NCBI GenBank assembly: GCA_949293555.1
Contig: CASFDV010000004.1
Coordinates: forward strand, 1-64,000
DNA length: 64,000 nt
Direction of reading: 5' to 3'
Origin: an uncultured Bacillota bacterium
GTDB taxonomy: Bacteria > Bacillota_I > Bacilli_A > RFN20 > CAG-826
Shown: positions 47,840 through 55,760 of the stretch, piece after piece
How the letters are laid out: every line of letters starts with the position of its first letter
Position numbering within the stretch: the stretch's first letter is position 1
Made by a program: the position numbers and the translations under genes
Notes under the pieces: model-generated
What the model was told of the DNA's origin: nothing
The model's database searches: none
The model's input: only the letters and a program-made list of their open reading frames with translations

Positions 47840-48439
47840 ATGAAGCAGTACACAGCGAAAACGCTTGAGAAGGCCATCGAACAGGCCTCCCTCGAGCTTG
47901 GCGTCGAGCCGGACAAGCTCGAGTACACCCTCGTCGAGGAGAAGAAGGGCCTTTTCTCCAAGTCGGTGACGATCTGCGTCGCCTCCATCGAGGACGCTCT
48001 CGAATACGCGCAGGAATACCTCCGCAAGGCCATCGCGGGCCTCGGGGTCGAGGTGACCGCGGACGGCTACATCGACGAGGACATCATCCACATCACCCTC
48101 GATAGCGGCCGGAACCCCATCCTCATCGGCAAGGGAGGGAAGACCCTCCAGGCGCTCAACGAGCTCGCGAGACTCGCCGTGAGCGCCCATTTCCGCCACC
48201 GCTACCGCATCCTCCTTGATGTCGGCGGCTACAAGGAGGACCGCTACGACCGCGTCGCCCGTATCGCCCGGCGCGAGGCGCGGAACGTCCAGCGTTCCCA
48301 TGTCGACTGCAAGCTGGAGCCCATGACCCCCGACGAAAGGCGCATCGTCCATAACGAGCTGAACGGCCTCGAGCACATCCAGACCGAGAGCGAAGGCATC
48401 GGGGACGAGCGGGCCGTCATCATCAAGTACGTCGACTAG
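47840..48439 (+). CDS. khpB: RNA-binding protein Jag/KhpB
   Basis: 199 residues. Jag_N domain (about 1-55, KTLEKAIEQASLELG), a KH domain with the loop LIGKGGKTLQALNELARLA, and an R3H domain (DERRIVHNEL) at the C-terminus. The protein binds RNA with KhpA and influences cell elongation in cocci. It is three bases after yidC, the standard neighbour. A strong terminator follows. Confidence 0.95.
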   Translation: MKQYTAKTLEKAIEQASLELGVEPDKLEYTLVEEKKGLFSKSVTICVASIEDALEYAQEYLRKAIAGLGVEVTADGYIDEDIIHITLDSGRNPILIGKGGKTLQALNELARLAVSAHFRHRYRILLDVGGYKEDRYDRVARIARREARNVQRSHVDCKLEPMTPDERRIVHNELNGLEHIQTESEGIGDERAVIIKYVD

Positions 48440-48443
48440 ACGC

Positions 48444-48467
48444 GCGGAGCCTTAGGCTCCGCTTTTT
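48444..48467 (+). terminator. rpmH-rnpA-yidC-jag terminator
   Basis: GCGGAGCC-TTA-GGCTCCGC followed by TTTTT, five bases after the jag stop. Confidence 0.9.
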
Positions 48468-48491
48468 CCAAAAGAAAGCCGGCTTTGCGGA

Positions 48492-48497
48492 TATAAT
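48492..48497 (+). promoter_or_regulatory. -10 box of the DUF2188 fusion gene
   Basis: Perfect TATAAT 17 bases before the ATG at 48515. The leader would be about ten bases and has no Shine-Dalgarno. Confidence 0.6.
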
Positions 48498-48514
48498 GCC
48501 GGCGGGATATTTCT

Positions 48515-49651
48515 ATGAAACGCCTCTGTCACATCGCTTCCCTCATCCTGAACCTCCTGCTCGGGGTCATGGTGGCGGTCATCGCGCTCAACGCCTTCTT
48601 CGGGTGGTGGGTGCCTCTCCGCCAGAGCCTGCCCTCCGGGGCGATGGCCTTCAGCGACTTCACCCTGGACGCAGCGCTGCTCTTCATGGTCAGCGCGTTC
48701 ATCACTTTCGCCTTCGATATCGTCGCCCTCACCCGCGGGGCATATGAGATCCCGCACTGGGTCCGGTCGCTGAAGCTCGTGGCCGTCGCGACCCTTGTGG
48801 CTTCCCTTCTTTTCTCCCTTGTCTACATTTACCCCCTGTCAGGCGAATCCAAGCAGGACCCCAACGAGCTCATCAACATCGTCGACACACTTTGGATCCG
48901 TATCTTGCTTCCAACTGTCGCGCTCGTCTCCTTCATGACCGTGGAGCACGAGACGAGGCTGAACCTCTTCGAGTCCTTGCTCGCGATCGTCCCGTCGGCC
49001 GTCTACTTCGCCTCCCTGCTGCCGCTGATTTATGCCTCTGCGATCGGGGATCCGTATCCGATCCTCGAGGCGGAGGAGCCCACGAACCTCATGCCCGTCA
49101 TATATGGCCTGGTCATCATCCTGGGGGTGTTCCTTGTCGCGCTCCTCATCATCCCCATCCGAAACCGGATCGACCGCGCTTGGTCCAGAGGCGTGACGAT
49201 CGCTTCCGCCGAATCCGCCCAGCTTTCCAGCGCCGTGAAGCGCGCCGAGGCGGCCGGGCAGGAAAGCGCAGCCCCCGCTCCCGCCGAGGAGCCGGAGCCT
49301 TCTCCTGACGACTCCGTCATGGATAAACCTGCCGAAGAAGGGGACGGCGGTGTTCAAGTGAGCTACGCCGACGAGGACAGCGAGGAAGAAGAGGAGCGCA
49401 AGGAACGCCAGGAGGCGGAGGAACTGAGGAAGAAGGGGCCCGGCTTCTATAACGGAAGAGCGCGCGTCTATCACATCAGCCGCCAGAAGGACGGGGTCCG
49501 CTGGCAGGTGCGCCTCGCAACCGGAAAGAGGGCCATCCGCCTTTTCCCGACGCAGAAGGAGGCACTCGCCTTCGCGAAGGAGCTTTGCCTCAGGAACGGC
49601 GGAAGCATTCGCATACACTCCCTCAAGGGGAGAATGAGAAAGGAGAAGTGA
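48515..49651 (+). CDS. Six-helix membrane protein fused to a DUF2188 domain
   Basis: 378 residues. Six hydrophobic segments occupy residues 5-215 (the first two are 5-30 and 48-70). A long Glu/Ala/Ser-rich linker spans about 230-310. The last 60 residues (VYHISRQKDGVRWQVRLATG, then RLFPTQKEALAFAKEL) match DUF2188, a short beta-alpha domain usually found alone. The domain's function is unknown. The stop is directly followed by the GTG of mnmE, so expression of the two is linked. No Shine-Dalgarno. Confidence 0.8.
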   Translation: MKRLCHIASLILNLLLGVMVAVIALNAFFGWWVPLRQSLPSGAMAFSDFTLDAALLFMVSAFITFAFDIVALTRGAYEIPHWVRSLKLVAVATLVASLLFSLVYIYPLSGESKQDPNELINIVDTLWIRILLPTVALVSFMTVEHETRLNLFESLLAIVPSAVYFASLLPLIYASAIGDPYPILEAEEPTNLMPVIYGLVIILGVFLVALLIIPIRNRIDRAWSRGVTIASAESAQLSSAVKRAEAAGQESAAPAPAEEPEPSPDDSVMDKPAEEGDGGVQVSYADEDSEEEEERKERQEAEELRKKGPGFYNGRARVYHISRQKDGVRWQVRLATGKRAIRLFPTQKEALAFAKELCLRNGGSIRIHSLKGRMRKEK

Positions 49652-50974
49652 GTGGACCGGGAGGCCATCGTCGCCCTGGCGACCCCGCCCCTCCGCAGCG
49701 CACTTCTTGTCGTCCGTTCCAGCGGAGCGGGAGTCCTTTCGGTTCTCGCGGATTTGATGGGCCGCCCCTCCGTCCTTTCCATCCAAGAGAGAACAAGCCT
49801 CGTCGGGCTTCTTCGCGATAGCGAGGGAAGGCCGTTGGATCAGGTCGTCGCCCTCGCCTACCCCTCCGGGAAATCATCCACGGGCGAGGAAGTTGTGGAA
49901 ATCATCGCCCACGGGAATCCCTTGATCGGGGAAAGGATCATCAAGGCCTTCCTAGCCAAGGGCGCCAGGATGGCGAAGCCCGGGGAATTCACCCTGCGCG
50001 CGTTCCTGAACGGAAAGATGGACCTTGTCGAGGCGGAGGCCGTGAACGCGCTCATCGGGTCTGCGAGCGAGGAAGGCGCCTCTTTGTCCCTCGTGGCCTT
50101 GGAAGGATCTTCTTCAAAGGAGCTGGAAACTGCCCTAGAGGCGATCGCGTCTTTGCTAGCGTCCATCGAGACCAGCATAGACTTTCCTGAATTCGAAGAT
50201 TTGGAGAAGGATTTGCATTCAAAAATCCTTCGTGAGACACCGCTCGTCATTAAAAAGCTCGAAGACCTTGTTTCTCAGGGGAAGGCCGCCACGACCGTCA
50301 TCAAAGGCGTGGATGTCGCGATCGTAGGCCTCCCGAACGTAGGGAAGTCCTCGCTTCTAAACGCCCTGCTTGGCGAAGAGAGGGCAATCGTCACGGATAT
50401 ACCCGGAACGACAAGGGACGTTGTGACTGGGGAGATCGTTCATAAAGGCGTTCCCATCCGTTTCCTGGATACAGCGGGCGTCCGGTCTTCCGACGACCCG
50501 GTAGAGCAAAAAGGGATCGAGAAGGGGGAAGAGGCAATACGGAAGGCGGACGTCGTCCTTGTCGTCTCGGATATCCGCGACGGCGAAGAGCCCGCGCTTC
50601 CTGAAGGGATTCGTTCCCCGATCATCCACGTGCGGAACAAGGCCGACCTAGCCCATAAGGATTCTGGCGGCGTATCCGCCTCCGCGATCAATGGGGAGGT
50701 CGCCGGCGTGCTAGACGCGATCGTTTCCGCGCTTTCCCTGGACAAGGTGAGGCTGAACTCCCCCGCGTTGGTGAGCGAACGCCAGCTGGACCTGGTTTCT
50801 CGCGCATCCCGCTCGTTGAAGGAGGCCGTTCGCCTTTCTGGGGAGAGGGCCCCGCTCTCCCTTGTCGCCCTTCCTGTCCAAGAGGCGCATGCCCTTCTGA
50901 AAGAAGTCCTGGGCGCTTCCTCGTCCTCCGACATAGAGGACGAGATCTTTTCTCGCTTTTGCGTGGGAAAATAA
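49652..50974 (+). CDS. mnmE: tRNA modification GTPase MnmE (TrmE)
   Basis: 440 residues from GTG. The N-terminal formyl-tetrahydrofolate binding domain, helical domain and inserted G domain (GLPNVGKSSLLNALL, DIPGTTRDV, NKAD) are complete, and the chain ends with the essential FCVGK. With MnmG it makes the cmnm5 modification of wobble uridine 34. mnmG, normally next, is not adjacent here. AAAGGAGAAG precedes the start; the stop of the DUF2188 gene abuts it. Confidence 0.97.
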   Translation: MDREAIVALATPPLRSALLVVRSSGAGVLSVLADLMGRPSVLSIQERTSLVGLLRDSEGRPLDQVVALAYPSGKSSTGEEVVEIIAHGNPLIGERIIKAFLAKGARMAKPGEFTLRAFLNGKMDLVEAEAVNALIGSASEEGASLSLVALEGSSSKELETALEAIASLLASIETSIDFPEFEDLEKDLHSKILRETPLVIKKLEDLVSQGKAATTVIKGVDVAIVGLPNVGKSSLLNALLGEERAIVTDIPGTTRDVVTGEIVHKGVPIRFLDTAGVRSSDDPVEQKGIEKGEEAIRKADVVLVVSDIRDGEEPALPEGIRSPIIHVRNKADLAHKDSGGVSASAINGEVAGVLDAIVSALSLDKVRLNSPALVSERQLDLVSRASRSLKEAVRLSGERAPLSLVALPVQEAHALLKEVLGASSSSDIEDEIFSRFCVGK

Positions 50975-50977
50975 GCC

Positions 50978-51757
50978 ATGGTATTCATCGACACCCATAC
51001 CCATCTGAATGACCCGGACCTCTATGAAGAGAGGGATGCCCTCATGGGTAAGGCAAGGGAAGAGGGGGTTGGTCTTCTTTTGGTTGCCTCCTACGACCTT
51101 CTTAGCGCGAAACGGGCGTTGCTCCTTGCGGAGGAATATCCCGAATGTCGACCGGCGATCGGCCTCCATCCGGAGAATCTCGAAGATTCATCTCCCGGGG
51201 ATTGGGAAGACATCAAGGCGCTGGCTTCGAGAAACGATGTCCTGGCGATCGGCGAAACCGGTCTTGATTACCACTGGGTCAAGGACGAGGGGCTGAGGGC
51301 AAGGCAAAGGAAGCTGTTCATCGAGCATATTGAGCTGGCCGATACGCTTGGCCTGCCCCTGACCATCCACTCAAGGGACGCGGCGGAAGATACGCTCAAG
51401 ATACTTCAGGAACATACTCCGAAGCACGGGGCCGTGATGCATTGCTACGGCTATAGCGCCCAAATGGTGCCTGCCTTCGCCAGGCTCGGGATGTACTTCG
51501 GCTTCGGCGGGGTGCTGACCTTCAAGAACGCGAGGGTCGCGAAGGAAGCCCTGCTTGCCTGTCCTAAGGAAAGAATCCTTTTCGAAACGGATGCGCCCTA
51601 CCTCTCGCCCGAGCCATACCGAGGGAAAAGAAACGAGCCGGCATACGTGAAATGGGTATACCGGAAGGCTTCCGAGCTCTTGTCTCTTCCTATGGAAGAG
51701 GTCGCAGGGATCGCGAGGGAGAATATGGAAAGAATCTTTCACGTGAAACATCTATGA
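50978..51757 (+). CDS. tatD: TatD-family metal-dependent DNase
   Basis: 259 residues, TIM-barrel amidohydrolase fold. Metal ligands are in FIDTHTHLND, the Glu in IGETGLDYH, and the His in TIHSRDAAEDT, with ETDAPYLSPEPYRG late. The family has 3'-5' exonuclease or general DNase activity, with proposed roles in repair. It starts three bases after mnmE and overlaps rnmV by four bases. The last codons hold a parS-like sequence. Confidence 0.95.
   Translation: MVFIDTHTHLNDPDLYEERDALMGKAREEGVGLLLVASYDLLSAKRALLLAEEYPECRPAIGLHPENLEDSSPGDWEDIKALASRNDVLAIGETGLDYHWVKDEGLRARQRKLFIEHIELADTLGLPLTIHSRDAAEDTLKILQEHTPKHGAVMHCYGYSAQMVPAFARLGMYFGFGGVLTFKNARVAKEALLACPKERILFETDAPYLSPEPYRGKRNEPAYVKWVYRKASELLSLPMEEVAGIARENMERIFHVKHL
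51735..51750. promoter_or_regulatory. parS-like centromere site 1
   Basis: TCTTTCACGTGAAACA differs at a single position from the Bacillus parS core TGTTTCACGTGAAACA. It is inside the tatD end about 6 kb from oriC, where ParB (Spo0J) sites normally cluster. Confidence 0.8.
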
Positions 51758-52290
51758 GCGACCTCAGGCCCGTGATCGTAGTCGAAGGAAAGACGGATGT
51801 GCAGTTTCTCTCCTCCTTTGTCAAAGCGGACTTTGTGGAAGTTAACGGTTCTGCCATTTCACGTGAAACGATTTCCTATATTTCCGCCTTGTCAAAGAAG
51901 CGCAAGGTAATTGTCCTCACGGACCCCGACGGGCCCGGAATGAGAATCCGCAAGGTCCTCGACGAGGCCATCCCGGGACTCGCGCACGCCTTCGTCCCCA
52001 AGGAAAAGTGCATCAGAGGAAAGAAGGTGGGAATTGCCGAAAGCGACAAGGAAAGCGTCCTCATCGCCTTGGGGAACATCGTGCCCGGGGAAGTTGCTCC
52101 TTCTAGCGATCTCGATGAGGCCGCCTTGTTTCGTCTCGGCCTCATCGGAGGTACTGATAGCGCGAGGCTCCGCAAGGAACTTGGGGAAAGGCTTCATATC
52201 GGGGAGGCCAACGGGCGCTCCTTTCTCAAAAGATGCAAGGCGCTTGGCCTGACGGAAGATGACCTTAGGAGGGCGCTGGATGGACGCTGA
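51754..52290 (+). CDS. rnmV: Ribonuclease M5
   Basis: 178 residues. A Toprim domain with VIVVEGKTDVQFL and VLTDPDGPGMRIR, followed by the M5 C-terminal domain. It trims both sides of 5S rRNA precursor bound to L18. The ATG shares bases with the tatD stop (ATGA). Always paired with ksgA in Bacillota. Confidence 0.96.
   Translation: MSDLRPVIVVEGKTDVQFLSSFVKADFVEVNGSAISRETISYISALSKKRKVIVLTDPDGPGMRIRKVLDEAIPGLAHAFVPKEKCIRGKKVGIAESDKESVLIALGNIVPGEVAPSSDLDEAALFRLGLIGGTDSARLRKELGERLHIGEANGRSFLKRCKALGLTEDDLRRALDGR
51855..51870. promoter_or_regulatory. parS-like centromere site 2
   Basis: CATTTCACGTGAAACG keeps the 12-base palindromic core TTTCACGTGAAA and matches 13 of 16 positions of the Bacillus site. 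It lies 105 bases beyond the first site. Confidence 0.65.
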
Positions 52291-53080
52291 CAAGTATTTC
52301 GAGAACGTTCGTTCATATATGCTCCTGGCGAAAAAAGAGGTTGGGCAGAACTTCCTTGTCGATCCTCGCATCGCCAAGGCGATCGTGGACGCTCTAGAGG
52401 TGGGGCCGGGCGACAGAATCCTCGAGATCGGGCCGGGTGCCGGTTCGCTTTCATATTTCCTTGCCCAGGGCGAAGGCGATTGCACCCTTCTGGACATTGA
52501 TGAGGCGTTGATCGCGAAGCTTGAGAAGGATTTCGGGGGCAACGACGGCATTCATCCAGTCAAAGGGAACGCCTTGGAGGCGGACTTCGGCGATTACGAC
52601 CGCCTCATCGGAAATCTTCCCTACTACATCACCACCTCGCTTTTGGAAAAGGCCGCCGTGGAGGCCCGAGCGGGATGCCGTGCGGTGTTCATGATCCAGA
52701 AGGAGGTTTTTCGGAGAGTCCTTGCCAAGCCGGGCGAGGAAGGGTTCGGGCCTTTGTCCATCCTTCTCTCCCTCTCGGCGGACATTGAGAGGCTGATACT
52801 TGTTTCTCCTAGCGCCTTCGTTCCGGCTCCGCATGTGGAAAGCCTTGTGTTTTCCATGTCTTTTTCTAGAAAAATCAATTTCGATAGAGCTTCTTTCCTT
52901 GCGTTTGCGAAAAAGCTCTTCCTCCATAGACGAAAGAGGATCTTCTTTGACCTGAGCGCGTTGGTCGACAAGGAAAAGGCCTTCCGGATGCTTGAGGAAG
53001 CCGGCATTGCCCTGGGAGAACGCGCGGAGAACGTCCCTCCTTCCCGATTCCTGCGCCTGTTTGAGGAAATGAAGCGGTGA
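52280..53080 (+). CDS. ksgA: 16S rRNA dimethyladenosine transferase
   Basis: 266 residues. SAM-binding EIGPGAGSLSYFLA and the catalytic NLPYYITT are intact. It dimethylates A1518 and A1519 in helix 45 late in 30S assembly. The start ATG at 52280, with GGAGGG six bases before it, lies inside the rnmV end (11-base overlap). Confidence 0.97.
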   Translation: MDADKYFENVRSYMLLAKKEVGQNFLVDPRIAKAIVDALEVGPGDRILEIGPGAGSLSYFLAQGEGDCTLLDIDEALIAKLEKDFGGNDGIHPVKGNALEADFGDYDRLIGNLPYYITTSLLEKAAVEARAGCRAVFMIQKEVFRRVLAKPGEEGFGPLSILLSLSADIERLILVSPSAFVPAPHVESLVFSMSFSRKINFDRASFLAFAKKLFLHRRKRIFFDLSALVDKEKAFRMLEEAGIALGERAENVPPSRFLRLFEEMKR

Positions 53081-53127
53081 GCAAGGGGGCTTCGTGCGCT
53101 ACAATCGGGATAGTCGGAGGAGAAAGG

Positions 53128-53985
53128 ATGGAACGCTTCGAGCCAAAGGCCAAGATCAACGTCGCCCTTAGGGTCGTGGGCCGCCGTGAGGACGGCTATC
53201 ACGATGTGGAGATGGTCAACCTTCCTCTCGCCATGTCGGATACGCTTGAAATCAGCCTTGCCGAAGGGGAGGAGGATGTCCTTTCCGTGAGCGACGACAG
53301 GCTCTCGGATCCTTCCAAGAACCTTGTCACGAAGGCCTTCCGTGCCTTCCGGGAGAGAACCGGCAGCAAGTTATATTTCCATGCCATCCTTCAGAAGAGA
53401 ATCCCCGTCGAGGCGGGCTTGGGGGGAGGCTCATCTGACTGCGCTTCCGCGCTCATCGCCGCTTATCGCTTCGCTGGCATCCATGACCCGGAAGGAATCC
53501 GCGAGCTTGCCCTTTCGATGGGGGCGGACGTCCCTTACTTCCTGAACCCCGTCCCGGCCTATGTCACCGGGATTGGCGAGGTTGCGGAGCCAATCGAAGG
53601 CATCCCGGCCTTCCATGTCCTTGTTGCGAAGCCTGCGCAAGGCTTGAGCACCAAGGTCGTCTACTGCGCTTCGGACGGAATGAGACGTCTTCCAATTGAC
53701 TGCAAGGGATTGATAAACGCCTTAAGGACTAAAAATCTGGTAGAAGCATCGGGATTTGCGGGAAACGACTTGCAAGAAGCTGCCTGCTCCCTGCTTCCAA
53801 AGGTGTGCGAGCTGACCAAGATCATGAGCGGATTCGGCTTCCCCTTCATCCAGATGAGCGGGTCGGGGACCTCCGTGTTCGCGATCGACGAAGACGTCGA
53901 CCGCCTCGAGGCGGCCAGGAAAAAGCTTAGGGAGGACGGCTATATGGCGAGAATCACCACCACGATGCCGAGCCCGGTTCGATAA
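53128..53985 (+). CDS. ispE: 4-diphosphocytidyl-2-C-methyl-D-erythritol kinase
   Basis: 285 residues of the GHMP kinase family: PKAKINVALRVVGRREDGYH, the ATP loop PVEAGLGGGSSDCASAL, and a C-terminal MSGSGTSVF. Fourth step of the MEP isoprenoid pathway, so the organism makes IPP through MEP. CGGAGGAGAAAGG precedes the ATG, with TACAAT at 53100-53105 as a possible local -10 box. Neighbours ksgA and glmU as in Bacillus. Confidence 0.97.
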   Translation: MERFEPKAKINVALRVVGRREDGYHDVEMVNLPLAMSDTLEISLAEGEEDVLSVSDDRLSDPSKNLVTKAFRAFRERTGSKLYFHAILQKRIPVEAGLGGGSSDCASALIAAYRFAGIHDPEGIRELALSMGADVPYFLNPVPAYVTGIGEVAEPIEGIPAFHVLVAKPAQGLSTKVVYCASDGMRRLPIDCKGLINALRTKNLVEASGFAGNDLQEAACSLLPKVCELTKIMSGFGFPFIQMSGSGTSVFAIDEDVDRLEAARKKLREDGYMARITTTMPSPVR

Positions 53986-53993
53986 GGAGTCAT

Positions 53994-55373
53994 ATGGATA
54001 GATATGCGATCATCCTTGCCGCTGGCAAGGGAAGCCGGATGAAGAGCCGGCGTGAGGACATCAGCAAGGTTTCCTTCCCTGTGCTGGGGAGGCCTCTGGT
54101 CAAATGGATCATCGAGGCCCTCAAGCCTCTCGGGGCCAAGCGGCTCATCGCGATCATCGGGTTCGGCGGCGCTACTTCGGAGCCGATCGTGAAAGAAGAC
54201 TGCGAAGTCGTGTGGCAAAAGGAGCAGAAGGGCGCGGGGCATGCCGTCATGCAGGTCGCCCCGCTTCTTGAAGGGAAGGAAGGGCAGACCATCATCTGCT
54301 GCGGCGACACTCCCCTCATCACGACGGAGCTCTACCAAGGCCTCTTCGACGCCCACGAGAAAGCCGGTAACTTCCTGACCATCATGACTTCCGTCCTGGA
54401 CGAGCCCCATGGCTATGGAAGGATCGTCCGCGACGCCGCCGGGAACGTCATCCAGATTCGCGAGCAGAAAGATTGCGACGACGAGGCCGAGAAGATCCGC
54501 GAGGTGAACGCCGGCGTTTATGTCTTCGACAACAAGGAGCTTTTCGAAGCGCTGCATCACATCACAACGAACAACGCGGCCGGAGAATACTACCTGACCG
54601 ATGTCATCGAGCTGTTCGCGAAGAAGGGGCTGAAGGTCGGGACTTTCGAGGTCGCTGACATCGACGAGACGATGGGCGTGAACGACCGCCATCAACTATC
54701 GATCGCCGAGGCGAACTTGAAGGCCAGGATCAACCGGGAGCACATGCTTCGCGGGGTCACCATCGAAGACAGCGCTACGACCTTTATCGGCCCGGATGTC
54801 ACCATAGGGGCGGACACGATCATCCGTCCCGGGTGCTACATCATGGGCAAGACAGTGATTGGCGAAGGGAACCTCATCGGTCCGAACACCTATATCGAAG
54901 ACAGCGTCATCGGTTCTGAGAACGAAGTCCTCGCCTCCTGGCTGACGGATACCGTAATCGGGGATCACAACCACATCGGGCCATATTTCCATGCCCGGAA
55001 CGGGACGGTGATTGCCAGCCGAACCGCCCTAGGCAACTTCTGTGAGTTCAAGAACGCGACCGTTGCCGACGGGGCCAAGGCGCATCACCTCTCCTACATC
55101 GGCGACGCTTCGATCGGCAAGGGTGCCAACATCGGCTGCGGGGTCATCACCGCGAACTACGACGGAACGAAGAAGCACCACACGGAGATTGACGAAGGCG
55201 CCTTCGTCGGTTGCGACAGCGTTCTTGTTGCCCCTGTCGCCATCGGGAAGGATGCTCTGGTCGCTGCCGGAAGCGTTGTGACCGACGACGTGCCCGAAGG
55301 AGCCACCGCTTTCGCGAGAAGCAAGCAGACGAACAAGCCGGGCACCGCTAAGAAACTACTCAAAAGAGAGTGA
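53994..55373 (+). CDS. glmU: Bifunctional GlmU (UDP-GlcNAc pyrophosphorylase and GlcN-1-P acetyltransferase)
   Basis: 459 residues. The N-terminal nucleotidyltransferase has ILAAGKGSRMKS and the C-terminal half is a left-handed beta helix of hexapeptide repeats with the acetyltransferase region around NYDGTKKHHTEI. It makes UDP-GlcNAc for peptidoglycan and wall polymers. AAGGAGTCAT precedes the ATG. The stop TGA touches the first relB operator, and a terminator follows between the two operators. Confidence 0.97.
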   Translation: MDRYAIILAAGKGSRMKSRREDISKVSFPVLGRPLVKWIIEALKPLGAKRLIAIIGFGGATSEPIVKEDCEVVWQKEQKGAGHAVMQVAPLLEGKEGQTIICCGDTPLITTELYQGLFDAHEKAGNFLTIMTSVLDEPHGYGRIVRDAAGNVIQIREQKDCDDEAEKIREVNAGVYVFDNKELFEALHHITTNNAAGEYYLTDVIELFAKKGLKVGTFEVADIDETMGVNDRHQLSIAEANLKARINREHMLRGVTIEDSATTFIGPDVTIGADTIIRPGCYIMGKTVIGEGNLIGPNTYIEDSVIGSENEVLASWLTDTVIGDHNHIGPYFHARNGTVIASRTALGNFCEFKNATVADGAKAHHLSYIGDASIGKGANIGCGVITANYDGTKKHHTEIDEGAFVGCDSVLVAPVAIGKDALVAAGSVVTDDVPEGATAFARSKQTNKPGTAKKLLKRE

Positions 55374-55394
55374 TGTAACGCAAACAGCGTTACA
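55374..55394. promoter_or_regulatory. RelB-type operator 1
   Basis: TGTAACGC-AAACA-GCGTTACA: perfect 8-base inverted repeat with a 5-base spacer, starting at the base after the glmU stop. The arms are identical to those of a second copy 85 bases downstream. Confidence 0.7.
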
Positions 55395-55404
55395 CATAAA
55401 TCAT

Positions 55405-55439
55405 GATGGCACCGAATAAATACATGGTGCCATCTTTTT
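55405..55439 (+). terminator. glmU terminator
   Basis: GATGGCACC and GGTGCCATC form a 9-bp stem followed by TTTTT. It lies between the two operator copies, so relB needs its own promoter. Confidence 0.88.
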
Positions 55440-55451
55440 CTAATTTCAACG

Positions 55452-55487
55452 TTGTTTATGTAACGCTTCTAGCGTTACACTTTGGAT
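55452..55487 (+). promoter_or_regulatory. relB promoter with operator 2
   Basis: TTGTTT (55452-55457) and TACACT (55476-55481) are 18 bases apart. The second TGTAACGC-TTCTA-GCGTTACA (55459-55479) fills the space between them, an ideal repressor position. The ATG follows six bases after the -10 box without a Shine-Dalgarno. Confidence 0.7.
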
Positions 55488-55757
55488 ATGACGAAGACAA
55501 CTTTGAATCTTAGGGTGGATCCCAGGGTCAAAAGAGACGCCGAGAAGGTGTTCTCCAAGCTTGGGATAACCATGACGTTTGCGGTGACAGAGTTTCTTAA
55601 GGCGGCCGCTAGGGAGGGACGGCTTCCTTTCTCCCTTGAGCTCGGGACTTCCGTTGGGAAGAAACCTGTGCCGCCGAAGACGAAGGTGGGGAAGCCTTCT
55701 GCCCGCGAAGAAAAGAAACCCTCCCTTACTCTGAAAAAAGCCCTGGAATATCTTTGA
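55488..55757 (+). CDS. RelB/DinJ-family antitoxin (orphan)
   Basis: 89 residues. The first 50 form the ribbon-helix-helix domain of RelB/DinJ antitoxins: TKTTLNLRVDPRVKRDAEKV, then FSKLGITMTFAVTEFL. The tail is basic and Pro/Lys-rich, with a final helix LTLKKALEYL that could bind a partner. No RelE/YafQ toxin gene follows; the next gene, three bases later, encodes a macrodomain protein. The two identical operators upstream indicate autorepression. A TTG six bases earlier is an alternative start. Confidence 0.85.
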   Translation: MTKTTLNLRVDPRVKRDAEKVFSKLGITMTFAVTEFLKAAAREGRLPFSLELGTSVGKKPVPPKTKVGKPSAREEKKPSLTLKKALEYL

Positions 55758-55760
55758 TAT

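Noticed and set aside
46154-48376. 740-codon minus-strand frame opposite yidC and jag
   Set aside because: It crosses two well-defined plus-strand genes and has no start signal or recognisable domain.
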